Source of the DNA: Anaerocolumna chitinilytica
GTDB lineage: Bacteria > Bacillota > Clostridia > Lachnospirales > Lachnospiraceae
Reading direction: 5' to 3'
Assembly: GCF_014218355.1 (NCBI RefSeq)
Contig: NZ_AP023368.1
Coordinates: 4,527,501 to 4,591,500 of the forward strand
Length of the DNA: 64,000 nt
The notes beneath the pieces are model-generated. The model searched no databases and was not told the DNA's origin. It saw only the letters and a list, made by a program, of their open reading frames with translations. Both the position numbers and the translations under genes were made by a program. Shown here one piece after another: positions 8,473-17,322 of this stretch (position 1 is its first letter; each line of letters opens with the position of its first letter).

Positions 8473-11205
8473 CTAGGCCCTATGCTCAGGATGATGGGAT
8501 AATCTTTGCCTTGCAATCATTGGCAGTATACCGCCATTACGGTAATATTCCCACTCTACAGGGGAGTCTATTCGAAGATTCACTTGAAAAGTAATACTAT
8601 TGCCATCCTCCTTTAAGGCAGTGGCAAAAAGCGGGATATTCTTATCTTCCTCTACTTGGAAGGAATAAACTTCCTCTCCGGTAAGACCAAGACTATCTGC
8701 TGATTCACCTTCTATGAATTCATAGGGAAGCACTCCCATCATAACCAGATTGGAGCGATGTATCCTCTCAAAGCTCTCAGCAAGAACTGCTTTAACACCC
8801 AAAAGAGCAGTTCCTTTGGCTGCCCAGTCCCTGGAAGAGCCCATTCCATAATCCTTGCCGGCTATAACTAGTAATCCTCTCTTCTCCTGTTTGTATAACA
8901 ACGCAGCTTCGTAGATAGACAGAATCTCACCTGTTTTATAATATTTTGTAAAACCGCCTTCTACACCTTCTGCCAATTGGTTTTTAATACGTATATTCGC
9001 AAAGGTTCCCCGCATCATTACTTCATGATTTCCTCTTCTGGAACCATAGGTATTAAAATCTTTTATTGCAATCCCTTTTTCCTGCAGATATCTGCCTGCC
9101 GGCGTATCTTTCCCAATGTTACCCGCCGGGGATATATGATCTGTTGTAACAGAATCTTTAAACTTAGCCAGAACACGAAGGTCCTTTAACTCCTTCTCTG
9201 TATTTCTGGTATGAGCCAGTGATTCAAAATAAGGCGGATTACGAATATAAGTCGATTCTTCTATAAAAGAAAAAGTGTCTGTCCCTTCGCTCTTTAATGC
9301 CTGCCAATTTTTATCTCCCTGCCATACTTTCTCATATCTATCCTGAAACATCTCTTCTTTTATTGCAGAAGCTTTTACTGCTTCAATTTCTTCTGAGGTT
9401 GGCCATATATCTGCTAAGAATATCTTACGGCCTTCTGTGTTTATGCCTACAGGCTCTTTCGAAAAATCAATTAATATAGTTCCTGCAAGGGCATAGGCTA
9501 TTACCAGTATGGGAGATGCCAAAAAGTTTGCTTTTATCAAAGGATGAATTCTTCCTTCAAAATTCCTGTTACCGGAGAGAACCGACACGGTAAGCAGATT
9601 CTCTTTTGTGATTACTTCCTCTATCTCTGGCAGTAATTTACCTGAGTTTCCAATGCAGGTAGCGCAGCCATAACCTACAACATGAAATCCAAGCTGTTCT
9701 AAATATGGTGTAAGCCCTGCTCTAGTCAGATAATCACTAACAACCTGTGATCCCGGTGTCAGAGAAGTCTTGACATATGGCGGAACCTGAAGTCCCAGCC
9801 CGACTGCTTTTTTTGCCATTAATCCGGCGCCAAGCATTACATTGGGATTCGAAGTATTCGTACAAGAAGTAATTGCAGCCAAAACGATATCCGCTGTGCC
9901 GATAGCAGCTGCTTTTCCATTGATAGTGAGCTTTGCTTTCTTTTCAATTTCCTTCTCCGTAAGTCCGTAGCCCAAGTTTCCCGAATTGTTCGTTATACAT
10001 TCTTTAAAATAGTTTTTTACCTGCTGTAATGGCACAATATCCTGCGGACGTTTCGGTCCTGCCAGAGAAGCTGTTACAGAACTTAAGTCAATTTCAATTT
10101 CCTTTGTATATTCAATTTCCTGATTATCATCCCTTACAAATCCGTTTTGACTTAAGTAAGCCTTTATCCGGTCTGCTTCTTCCGTCGGCCTTCCGGTTAA
10201 TAAAAGATAGCGGTAACTTTCTTCATCAAAAGGGAAATATCCGCAGGTGGCTCCATATTCCGGTGCCATATTAGCAATTGTAGCACGATCCGAAAGAGTC
10301 AGGTGCTTAAGTCCTTCACCATAGAATTCTACAAACTGCCCTACTACACCAACCTTTCTTAATAATGCGGTAACTGTCAGCGCAAGGTCAGTTGCAGTAG
10401 CTCCTTCCTGTAATTTTCCTACGAGTTTCACCCCAACTACTTTAGGCAGCATCATAAAGGAAGGCTCTCCAAGCATAATTGCTTCTGCTTCAATTCCTCC
10501 GACACCCCAGCCCAAGACACCAAGGCCATTAATCATCGTGGTATGGGAATCTGTTCCCACCAAGGTATCGGGAAACAAAAATACCTCTCCCTTTTCTTCT
10601 TTCATTGTTACCACCCGTGCCAGGTACTCAAGATTGACCTGATGTATAATTCCCATTCCAGGCGGCACTACACGAAGCTTCTTAAAGGAACTCTTGGCCC
10701 ACTTCAAGAACTCATATCGTTCCTGGTTCCGTTCAAACTCTAACTTCACATTCTCAGCAAGAGAAGTTTCCTGTCCATATGAATCCACCTGTACAGAATG
10801 ATCTATTACCAGCTCTACCGGTATTTCAGGCTCTATATTAATGCTATTTTTATCTCCCTTAGGTGCCTCTTTTACTATATTCTTTATTGCAAGGCCCATA
10901 GAAGCCAAATCCACCAGTACCGGTACTCCCGTAAAATCCTGAAGCAGTACTCTGGAAGGCATAAAGGGGACTTCATTTTTTTCTATATTTTCTTTTTTCC
11001 AGCCTGCAAGCCGGTAAATATGTTCTTCTGTAATTCTGCTGCCATCAAACTGTCTGATAGCTCCTTCTAATAAAATCCGGATTGTAATGGGCAACTTTTC
11101 TATAGAGTAACCTTCTTCTTTTAGCGAGTTGATGCTATAATAAGCATAGGATTTTCCCCCATGAGTAAAGTATCTCAATGCTCTTTCTTTTATATTTTTC
11201 CTCAT
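8473..11205 (-). CDS. acnA: aconitate hydratase, AcnA/IRP type
   Basis: Isomerises citrate to isocitrate through cis-aconitate, using a [4Fe-4S] cluster in the cytoplasm. The 910-residue length and domain order (three N-terminal domains, linker, C-terminal swivel) fit the AcnA/iron-regulatory-protein type. Cluster cysteines are visible in SCTNTSNP and in GYGCATCIGNSG. The C-terminal active-site motif GSRRGNHEVMMRG and the GMGSSRDWAAKG stretch with the substrate-binding Arg are intact. The start at 11205 follows AAAGGAG. No other Krebs-cycle gene is adjacent; in fermenters it usually supplies 2-oxoglutarate for glutamate synthesis. Confidence 0.95.
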   Translation of the reverse strand: MRKNIKERALRYFTHGGKSYAYYSINSLKEEGYSIEKLPITIRILLEGAIRQFDGSRITEEHIYRLAGWKKENIEKNEVPFMPSRVLLQDFTGVPVLVDLASMGLAIKNIVKEAPKGDKNSINIEPEIPVELVIDHSVQVDSYGQETSLAENVKLEFERNQERYEFLKWAKSSFKKLRVVPPGMGIIHQVNLEYLARVVTMKEEKGEVFLFPDTLVGTDSHTTMINGLGVLGWGVGGIEAEAIMLGEPSFMMLPKVVGVKLVGKLQEGATATDLALTVTALLRKVGVVGQFVEFYGEGLKHLTLSDRATIANMAPEYGATCGYFPFDEESYRYLLLTGRPTEEADRIKAYLSQNGFVRDDNQEIEYTKEIEIDLSSVTASLAGPKRPQDIVPLQQVKNYFKECITNNSGNLGYGLTEKEIEKKAKLTINGKAAAIGTADIVLAAITSCTNTSNPNVMLGAGLMAKKAVGLGLQVPPYVKTSLTPGSQVVSDYLTRAGLTPYLEQLGFHVVGYGCATCIGNSGKLLPEIEEVITKENLLTVSVLSGNRNFEGRIHPLIKANFLASPILVIAYALAGTILIDFSKEPVGINTEGRKIFLADIWPTSEEIEAVKASAIKEEMFQDRYEKVWQGDKNWQALKSEGTDTFSFIEESTYIRNPPYFESLAHTRNTEKELKDLRVLAKFKDSVTTDHISPAGNIGKDTPAGRYLQEKGIAIKDFNTYGSRRGNHEVMMRGTFANIRIKNQLAEGVEGGFTKYYKTGEILSIYEAALLYKQEKRGLLVIAGKDYGMGSSRDWAAKGTALLGVKAVLAESFERIHRSNLVMMGVLPYEFIEGESADSLGLTGEEVYSFQVEEDKNIPLFATALKEDGNSITFQVNLRIDSPVEWEYYRNGGILPMIARQRLSHHPEHRA

Positions 11206-11298
11206 AGTGTCTCCTTTCACGCATATGCTTCATTTTTCATTATGTTAACACGATATTTCCCATTCTACAAGAAAATATGTATGAAGTGTAAAATAAAA

Positions 11299-11340
11299 AA
11301 AGACCTTCAATATTAGCAAGTGCTATACTGATAGGTCTTT
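11299..11340 (-). terminator. intrinsic terminator after the flavodoxin gene
   Basis: AAAGACCT (11299-11306) pairs with AGGTCTTT (11333-11340). On the minus strand the stem is followed by a T-run, 5 bp after the flavodoxin stop. Confidence 0.75.
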
Positions 11341-11345
11341 GTAGC

Positions 11346-11777
11346 TTATGCCTTAGCCAGTTTCTTTCCTAATTCAAACAAGACATCTAAGGTATCCTCA
11401 TCTGCTTCATTTAAGCAGGTAACGCCTTCGCCGCCTACTATTTCAGCCCCGGAATCTTTCAGCCTCTGTTCCCAGTCACGCATCCATTCACAATTGCCCC
11501 AACCATAGGAACCAAACAATGCTATCTTCTTGCCCTGAACATATTGTTCAAGTTCTGCCACAAAAGGCTCCATTGCCTCTTCCTCCAAAACTTCAGCTCC
11601 CATGGAAGGGCAGCCAAGTGCAAGAACCGCATCCTCTTTTAGACTTTCAGCTTTTACACTGTACACCTCTGATACATTTGCTTCTTTCCCGCCAGCTTCA
11701 ATACCTTCTCCCAGCTTTTCAGCCATTGCTTTCGTATTACCTGTACCACTCCAGTACACAACATTGATTTTGCTCAT
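11346..11777 (-). CDS. flavodoxin
   Basis: 143-residue FMN-binding electron carrier. The N-terminal phosphate loop is WSGTGNTKAMAE, and GSYGWGNCEWM is the 90s-loop flavin contact. The length is that of short-chain flavodoxins. The ATG at 11777 has GGGGG at suitable distance. A TTG two codons upstream is too close to that site. It lies 20 bp after the DUF2325 gene on the same strand, so the two form a small operon. A likely role is replacing ferredoxin under iron limitation; this is inference. Confidence 0.9.
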   Translation of the reverse strand: MSKINVVYWSGTGNTKAMAEKLGEGIEAGGKEANVSEVYSVKAESLKEDAVLALGCPSMGAEVLEEEAMEPFVAELEQYVQGKKIALFGSYGWGNCEWMRDWEQRLKDSGAEIVGGEGVTCLNEADEDTLDVLFELGKKLAKA

Positions 11778-11797
11778 AAACAATCCCCCTTAAAGTA

Positions 11798-12079
11798 TTA
11801 TTTGCAATGTTCACCTAAAATGTCCTTTAAAGCACAAGCACTGCTGCTATGGCATCTCTCCACGATTGTAGAGTCCTCATCCACTGCCTTTAAAGCTGAT
11901 ACCACCATCTTATGGGACACAGTATTGGTGAAAAGTATCAACAAATCAGGACTTCCAACCTGAGTTCTAAAATTAGCAGGCATCTGTGTAAAAACCTTTG
12001 CCTTACAATGATGCTGCTTGCATATCTCTTTATAGGTACAGACCATTCTGTCATGGCCACCTACTATAACTACGCTCAT
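11798..12079 (-). CDS. DUF2325 protein
   Basis: 93-residue protein that begins MSVVIVGGHDRM and ends with a His/Cys-rich tail (ERCHSSSACALKD). This pattern matches the DUF2325 family of small clostridial and bacillar proteins of unknown function. The start at 12079 follows GAGAGGTGA; a longer frame from 12124 would add 15 residues without a site. It is the first gene of a pair with the flavodoxin, which suggests a redox or metal-related role, but the sequence does not show which. Confidence 0.78.
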   Translation of the reverse strand: MSVVIVGGHDRMVCTYKEICKQHHCKAKVFTQMPANFRTQVGSPDLLILFTNTVSHKMVVSALKAVDEDSTIVERCHSSSACALKDILGEHCK

Positions 12080-12524
12080 ATGGTCACCTCTCTTATAATC
12101 TTTTATGATAGAATATGTATTCATTATGTTCTTATTTTGCGACTGATATTCATTATCGTTTTGTATGTAAAAAGATTACCATACTTTATACCTATTAGGC
12201 AAGTATTATTTTTTATTTTGATAATTTTTCTTAACATCCTAAAAGAATATTTAAAGAACACTTCACTATATAAGCAATTGTTCTGAAATACACCGATTTT
12301 GACGGTAACAACTGGCAGAACCCTTATTATGAAAACTGGAAGTCAAATAAGAAGTATTTCAAACAGCCCTTTCTTTGTTAATTAAACATAATAATGATAA
12401 CGTAAAAAGAAACCTCAAGGTTTAAATGCTAAATAAACAGCATTTAAACCTTGAGGCCATTTTTATATATAATAGTTTATTAATCTATATCTGACTGTGC
12501 GTACACAGTGTATACAATACTTTT
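12080..12524. other. intergenic region upstream of DUF2325/flavodoxin and after hydG
   Basis: 445 bp, AT-rich. It holds the leader of the DUF2325 gene, the strong bidirectional hairpin at 12413-12456 and a short plus-strand frame (about 12274-12381) whose translation looks protein-like but has no start or ribosome site (see findings). Nothing else is supported. Confidence 0.6.
12413..12456 (-). terminator. intrinsic terminator after hydG
   Basis: Perfect 18-bp stem: CCTCAAGGTTTAAATGCT (12413-12430) pairs with 12439-12456 across an 8-nt loop. On the minus strand it is followed by TTTCTTTTT. It lies 69 bp after the hydG stop and could work in both directions. Confidence 0.85.
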
Positions 12525-13943
12525 TTAGAACCTGAAATCTCTTTTACCTTCATGTACCTGAACCAAATAATCCTTTGCTATGGTCTTCACCTTTTCATTG
12601 GTCACTCTCTCGATTTCTTTTTCAATCAAGGCTTCACCTTTATGCTTGGTATCCTCTGATGCATAGTCTTCCAAATACTCCTTTAAAGTCATCAGGGCAT
12701 TTGGCTGACAGCAATTTGCTATCTGTCCGGACTTCACAAGCTTCATAAAACGGTCACCGGTTCTGCCTTCCCTGTAGCAGGCGGTACAAAAGCTTGGGAT
12801 AAAGCCCATATCCAACAGCCAGTTAACAACCTGATCCAGAGTTCTCTTATCTTCAACATCGAATTGCTTGGAGTTGTCGTCTTCCTCTTCTTCCTCCGCA
12901 TAGCCGCCTACGCTGGTCCTGGAACCTCCGCTTAACTGGCTGATTCCAAGCTGCAGAACTTTCTCCCTGGTCTTTTTGGATTCTCTGGTGGATACAATCA
13001 TTCCGGTATATGGTACAGCAATACGAAGAATTGCAACAATTTTTTCAAACATTTCATCTGAGATGGAATTATCAAAATCTCCCGGATTAATGTCCTCTGC
13101 CGGGCGGATTCTTGGAACACTGATAGTATGAGGTCCTACTCCAAGAGCTGCTTCCAGGTGTTCTGCATGCATCAGCATTCCTACAAAATCATAACGGTAA
13201 AGATTGAGACCGAATAATACTCCCAGTCCAACATCATCAATGCCTGCTTCCATAGCCCTATCCATGGCTTCTGTATGATAAGCATAATTATGCTTCGGTC
13301 CGGTAGGATGAAGTTTTTCGTAACTTTCCTTATTATAGGTCTCCTGGAAAAGAATATAGGTTCCGATTCCGGCTTCCTTTAACTTCCGATAATTTTCATG
13401 AGTAGTGGCTGCAATATTGACATTTACCCTGCGAATTGCTCCATTCTTATGCTTAATAGAATAAATCGTATTGATACATTCCAGAATATATTCAATTGGA
13501 TTATTAACCGGGTCTTCACCGGCTTCTAGGGCCAGACGCTTATGTCCCATATCCTGTAAGGCAATAACTTCCCGCTTAATCTCTTCCTGGGTCAGCTTCT
13601 TTCTTGCAATATGCTTGTTCTGATGATGGTAAGGACAGTACACACAGCCATTTACACAATAATTTGACAGATAGAGAGGTGCGAACATAACAATGCGGTT
13701 ACCATAGAATTTATCTTTGATTTCTTTGGCAAGCTGATACATTCTTTCATTTTCTTCCTGTAAATCACATTCTAAAAGAACCGCTGCCTCTCTATGGCTG
13801 ATGCCCTTCATATCCTTTGCTTTTTCAATAATGCTGTTAATTAATTCCTTATTGCTTTTATTTGCCTTGGCATACTCCAGGGTATCATTAATTTCTCCAT
13901 CATCAATAAATTCTTCTGCTTTTTTGGATTTTACATCGTACAT
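12525..13943 (-). CDS. hydG: [FeFe]-hydrogenase maturase HydG (radical SAM tyrosine lyase)
   Basis: Cleaves tyrosine to p-cresol and makes the CO and CN ligands of the hydrogenase H-cluster. 472 residues, the normal HydG length. The radical-SAM cluster motif is C-VNG-C-VY-C (C-x3-C-x2-C) at about residues 95-102. The C-terminal region carries the second cluster site: C-x2-C in CTACYREG, and a third Cys further on in IANCCQPNA. This distinguishes HydG from ThiH. It overlaps the end of hydE by 13 bp, which implies translational coupling. HydF and the hydrogenase itself are not in the window. Confidence 0.95.
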   Translation of the reverse strand: MYDVKSKKAEEFIDDGEINDTLEYAKANKSNKELINSIIEKAKDMKGISHREAAVLLECDLQEENERMYQLAKEIKDKFYGNRIVMFAPLYLSNYCVNGCVYCPYHHQNKHIARKKLTQEEIKREVIALQDMGHKRLALEAGEDPVNNPIEYILECINTIYSIKHKNGAIRRVNVNIAATTHENYRKLKEAGIGTYILFQETYNKESYEKLHPTGPKHNYAYHTEAMDRAMEAGIDDVGLGVLFGLNLYRYDFVGMLMHAEHLEAALGVGPHTISVPRIRPAEDINPGDFDNSISDEMFEKIVAILRIAVPYTGMIVSTRESKKTREKVLQLGISQLSGGSRTSVGGYAEEEEEDDNSKQFDVEDKRTLDQVVNWLLDMGFIPSFCTACYREGRTGDRFMKLVKSGQIANCCQPNALMTLKEYLEDYASEDTKHKGEALIEKEIERVTNEKVKTIAKDYLVQVHEGKRDFRF

Positions 13944-15010
13944 ACGTTATCCTTCCCTTCTGCTTCAAAAATATAGGGGATAAAATCTCCTCTGGCGGTT
14001 ACTATCTCATGACCAACACTTAACATCCTTCGCTGGAGACAGGCCCTGCATTCGGCTGCTTCATCTCCGGTACATATTTTATTATCATAGAGCTCATACT
14101 GCTTTCTTACCCTAACCGGTGATAAATTGGGCATTACTACATTAGCCCCCCAGGATATGCCTTCTTCTCTGCCCTTTGGATGAATAGTACCAAGAGCTGT
14201 CGTTGCCGGAATCAATCCATTGGGTATCATAAGTCTGATGATTGCTATCAGTTTTAGGGTTAGTTCGTAAGAACCCTTTGAATAGTCTTTAAAAGGAGTA
14301 TCATGATGAGGAAGGAACGGACCGATTCCCACCATAGCGGGTTCTAATTCTTTAATAAATGCCAAATCCTTTGCAATACACTCCGCTGTCTGAAAAGGAG
14401 AGCCTACCATGAAACCCGTCCCTACCTGATAACCTAATTCCTTTAGATTATAGAGACACTGCTTTCTCGCACTAAGGCTTAAGCTTTCGGGATGAAGGCT
14501 TTTATAATGTTCCTCATCCGCTGTTTCATGCCTCAGAAGATACCTGTCAGCTCCTGCTTCTTTGAAACGCTTATAGGACTCATAACTTTTCTCTCCGATA
14601 GAAAGAGTAATGGCACAGTCCGGAAACTTTTCCTTTATACTCTGACAGATTTTTACGATGTCATCATCGGAGAAGCGTAAGTCTTCGCCTCCTTGCAATA
14701 CATAGGTGCGAAAACCTAAACGGTATCCTTCCTCACAACAAGACATAATATCTTCTAAGGACAGGCGGTATCTTTCTGCATTTAGATTACTTTTTCTGAT
14801 TCCGCAATAATAACAGTCATTCTTACAGTAATTTGTAAACTCAATCAATCCTCTTGTAAATACCTTATTACCATAAAACTGCTGTTTTACCTCAAAGGCT
14901 TGTTCTTTCAGATAAAGAGCATCTTCCTCTGTCATTTCCTTTATTAGTATTGCAAATTCCTCCGGTGATAAGTTCCTATTCCTTTTTAAGCTATCAATTA
15001 ATTCCTTCAT
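13931..15010 (-). CDS. hydE: [FeFe]-hydrogenase maturase HydE (radical SAM)
   Basis: Radical SAM enzyme needed to build the dithiolate-bridged diiron precursor of the H-cluster. 359 residues. The cluster motif is C-KND-C-YY-C in the stretch FTNYCKNDCYYCG near residue 60. Downstream it has the BioB/HydE-like barrel features (LQGGED, GFMVGSPFQT). The start at 15010 has a good GGAGG site and gives the expected N-terminus; in-frame codons up to 15058 lack one. It is the first gene of the hydE-hydG operon and is preceded by an unusual leader with an internal terminator. Confidence 0.94.
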   Translation of the reverse strand: MKELIDSLKRNRNLSPEEFAILIKEMTEEDALYLKEQAFEVKQQFYGNKVFTRGLIEFTNYCKNDCYYCGIRKSNLNAERYRLSLEDIMSCCEEGYRLGFRTYVLQGGEDLRFSDDDIVKICQSIKEKFPDCAITLSIGEKSYESYKRFKEAGADRYLLRHETADEEHYKSLHPESLSLSARKQCLYNLKELGYQVGTGFMVGSPFQTAECIAKDLAFIKELEPAMVGIGPFLPHHDTPFKDYSKGSYELTLKLIAIIRLMIPNGLIPATTALGTIHPKGREEGISWGANVVMPNLSPVRVRKQYELYDNKICTGDEAAECRACLQRRMLSVGHEIVTARGDFIPYIFEAEGKDNVCTM

Positions 15011-15273
15011 CTTAATCCTCCAGCGCATCGAGGTGCACTTATTATATTTAAAAATCATTTTCTAGGGGATTCAAATACTCTAATAAAAAATCCTTATGTC
15101 AAAGGATCCTAAGGTATCCCCTGGCATAAGGATTCATAATTTGCAGCTATCACCGCATATAACGACAGTATTGCCGAAAATGCCGGTTCTAGAGACTATC
15201 ATGATGCTTCTGCCTTCTCAATCGGGGCGGACCCTTTTAATCAGTACATACTTATCTTTTTGTATCTTTCTTT
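15011..15273 (-). promoter_or_regulatory. hydE leader RNA with possible attenuation control
   Basis: From the predicted promoter at 15274-15302 to the hydE start there are about 260 nt of leader. It contains a hairpin plus T-run (15089-15134) well before the ribosome site. Upstream segments offer an alternative pairing: GCCCC and GGCA (15224-15228 and 15211-15214) could pair with GGGG and TGCC (15118-15121 and 15123-15126) in nested order, which would break the terminator. I do not recognise a known riboswitch consensus (SAM, cobalamin, FMN, THF, ZTP, Moco, c-di-GMP and c-di-AMP were considered by eye). Confidence 0.4.
15089..15134 (-). terminator. intrinsic terminator inside the hydE leader
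   Basis: AATCCTTATG (15089-15098) pairs with CATAAGGATT (15125-15134). A smaller GGAT/ATCC stem lies within the loop. On the minus strand the stem is followed by six T. No gene on the minus strand lies between this site and the nagE terminator at 15714, so it most likely attenuates hydEG. Confidence 0.65.
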
Positions 15274-15302
15274 ATTATACTACCACTTTGTTAAATAGTA
15301 AA
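15274..15302 (-). promoter_or_regulatory. predicted hydEG promoter
   Basis: On the minus strand TTTACT (15297-15302), 17 bp, TATAAT (15274-15279). Confidence 0.55.
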
Positions 15303-15355
15303 CAATTTTTATCAATAAAGTGGATTATACTAGAATGAAATTTGTGGGAACGGAC

Positions 15356-15587
15356 GATGAGGAGGGGGAGTGTCTTGGTGCTTTGTTATTCGTGAACCCT
15401 TATTCCACTAAAACCGCAAAAAACGTAGCTGACAGTCACACTAGTGCCAAACTCGCTGTACATCTTTGGCTGTGTAAGCTTTCAGTGCTCAAACAGTGGC
15501 ACTGGTGTTCTTAGCTACGTTTCCTGCGGCTTAAGTGTCATAAGGAACCTCTCAAGACAAAGCACCAAGACACTCCCCCTCCTCATC
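15356..15587. repeat. long hairpin element, copy A
   Basis: A 232-bp imperfect palindrome. The outer arms 15356-15387 and 15556-15587 are complementary at 31 of 32 positions and begin with GATGA. Inside them is a second, imperfect arm pair (for example ACGTAGCT with AGCTACGT, AGTGCC with GGCACT) and a loop of about 40-50 nt. The core matches the element at 21129-21335, including ATTCCACTAAAA, CTGACAGTCA, GCCAAACTCGCTG and AAGTGTCATAA, but the outer arms do not. No coding capacity is evident. Confidence 0.85.
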
Positions 15588-15713
15588 TGGCTGTTGTATT
15601 TTCTTTCCTCTTTTACCTTTTATCATTATAAGGTTCTTTCCTATATGTTAGGGTATGTGAAAGCATGTTCTACCACTTAATATTGAGCCCTCTTGATATA
15701 GAGTTATAAATAA

Positions 15714-15757
15714 AAAAGTATGCTGCAGTACTTCACTCTGTACTGCAGCATACTTTT
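15714..15757 (-). terminator. intrinsic terminator after nagE
   Basis: AAGTATGCTGCAGTAC pairs with GTACTGCAGCATACTT across an 8-nt loop, with T-rich tails on both sides. It lies 25 bp after the nagE stop and is probably bidirectional. Confidence 0.85.
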
Positions 15758-15782
15758 ATTTTATAACTCCCCACTCAATTTA

Positions 15783-17210
15783 TTAAACCATTTTTTTGAT
15801 TTCGTCAGCCACGAATTGTACTTGTGTTCCAACGATAACCTGTACGCTGGTCTTGCTGGGTCTTATTACTCCTGCAATTCCTGCGGATTTGATTTTCTTT
15901 TCATCAACAGCTGTATAATCTTTGATTTCTACACGAAGTCTTGTAATACAATTATCGATATTCGTAATATTCTTCTTTCCGCCAAGGCCTTCCAGAATAA
16001 TAGCAGCTACTTCTGTAAAATTATTGTTGGCTAAAGAAACTTTCATTTCTGCTTCAGTATCATCATCTTCCCTGCCAGGTGTTTTTAAGTTAAACTTTGT
16101 GATGATGAAACGGAATAATACATAATAAATCACGAAGAAGGCAAGACCAATAGGAATTAACAACCAGGGATTCTGAGCCATAGGTGCATTGAAGCTTAGT
16201 ATGTAGTCAAATAGACCCGCACTAAAGTTAAATCCTATTCTTAAAGGTAATAATGCTACTATTGCACAGGAAATACCTGTTAAAACTGCATGAACTAAGT
16301 ATAAGCCAGGAGCTAAGAACATGAATGAGAATTCAAGGGGTTCTGTAACACCGGTTAAGAAGGCACAAAGAGCTGCTGCACCAAGTAAAGAAGCTGCTAT
16401 CTTTTTCTTCGTTGTCTTTGCTGTATGATACATAGCAAGGGCAGCACCTGGTAAACCAAACATCATTACAGGGAAGAATCCTGCCATATACATACCGGTA
16501 GTTCCGTATGTTCCCTTACCGCTCCAGAAATTAGCTAAATCGTTAATATTAGCAAGGTTAAACCAGAATACATTGTTTAATGCATGATGTAGACCTGTAG
16601 GGATTAATAATCTGTTAAAGAAACCATATAAACCTGCACCTACTGCTCCGGTACCAACGATAGCTTTACCAAAGGCAACAAGAGCACCATATAAGAATGG
16701 CCAAATAAAGAATAATGCGATACTGGCTACGATTGTAATACCTGCACTTATAATTGCCACACATCTCTTGCCGCTAAAGAATGCAAGATATTCCGGCAGT
16801 TTTGTGTTCTTAAACTTGTTATAACTGTAAGCACCGATAAGACCGGCAAGTATACCGACTAAAACATTTTCAATACTTCCGAATGCAGCATTCGCATCGG
16901 CTCCGGTATACATAGCAACTGCGGCACTGGATAAAAGTGTTGTAAAGAGTAACCAGGAAACAAGACCGGAAAGAGCTGCTGTTCCATCATTATCATCGGA
17001 CATACCAATTGAAACACCAATTGCAAATAACAGTGCAAGGTGATCCAGGATTGCACCGCCTCCCTTAATTAAAAACGCTGCTATAATGTTATTAGCACCC
17101 CAACCATTGTGGTCAATCATATAACCGATTCCTAGCAGAATACCAGCTACCGGTAAACATGCTACTGGAAGCATTAATGACTTACCAAGTCTTTGAAAAA
17201 ACTTCATCAT
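15783..17210 (-). CDS. nagE: PTS EIICB component, N-acetylglucosamine type
   Basis: Membrane permease of the glucose/GlcNAc PTS family that imports and phosphorylates its sugar. 475 residues. The EIIC domain (about 1-375) has around ten membrane segments and the family motifs NRLLIPTGLHHALN, GFFPVMMFGLPGAALAMY and FLTGVTEPLEF. A linker containing FNLKTPGRE leads to an EIIB domain (about 395-475) with the phospho-Cys in NCITRLRVE. The N-terminal sequence and motifs are closer to NagE than to PtsG, so GlcNAc is the likelier substrate, though glucose is possible. It is the last gene of the operon antiterminator-IIA-IICB. Strong AGGAGG site. Confidence 0.88.
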   Translation of the reverse strand: MMKFFQRLGKSLMLPVACLPVAGILLGIGYMIDHNGWGANNIIAAFLIKGGGAILDHLALLFAIGVSIGMSDDNDGTAALSGLVSWLLFTTLLSSAAVAMYTGADANAAFGSIENVLVGILAGLIGAYSYNKFKNTKLPEYLAFFSGKRCVAIISAGITIVASIALFFIWPFLYGALVAFGKAIVGTGAVGAGLYGFFNRLLIPTGLHHALNNVFWFNLANINDLANFWSGKGTYGTTGMYMAGFFPVMMFGLPGAALAMYHTAKTTKKKIAASLLGAAALCAFLTGVTEPLEFSFMFLAPGLYLVHAVLTGISCAIVALLPLRIGFNFSAGLFDYILSFNAPMAQNPWLLIPIGLAFFVIYYVLFRFIITKFNLKTPGREDDDTEAEMKVSLANNNFTEVAAIILEGLGGKKNITNIDNCITRLRVEIKDYTAVDEKKIKSAGIAGVIRPSKTSVQVIVGTQVQFVADEIKKMV

Positions 17211-17322
17211 AAAAAAACTCCTCCTTCAATTTTTACTTTTTATAATTAATATAAAAAAGCCTGATTCTATGTCTGACATCTCCTCTTCGCATAACTGCTT
17301 CCGTTTCACAAACAGATTATCC

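Noticed and set aside
11912..12286. 124-codon plus-strand frame antisense to the DUF2325 gene
   Set aside because: Hydrophobic shadow translation with no ribosome site; the minus-strand gene matches a known family.
15356..15587. Reading frames inside the long hairpin element
   Set aside because: They change frame between the arms and lack starts; the palindrome explains the sequence.
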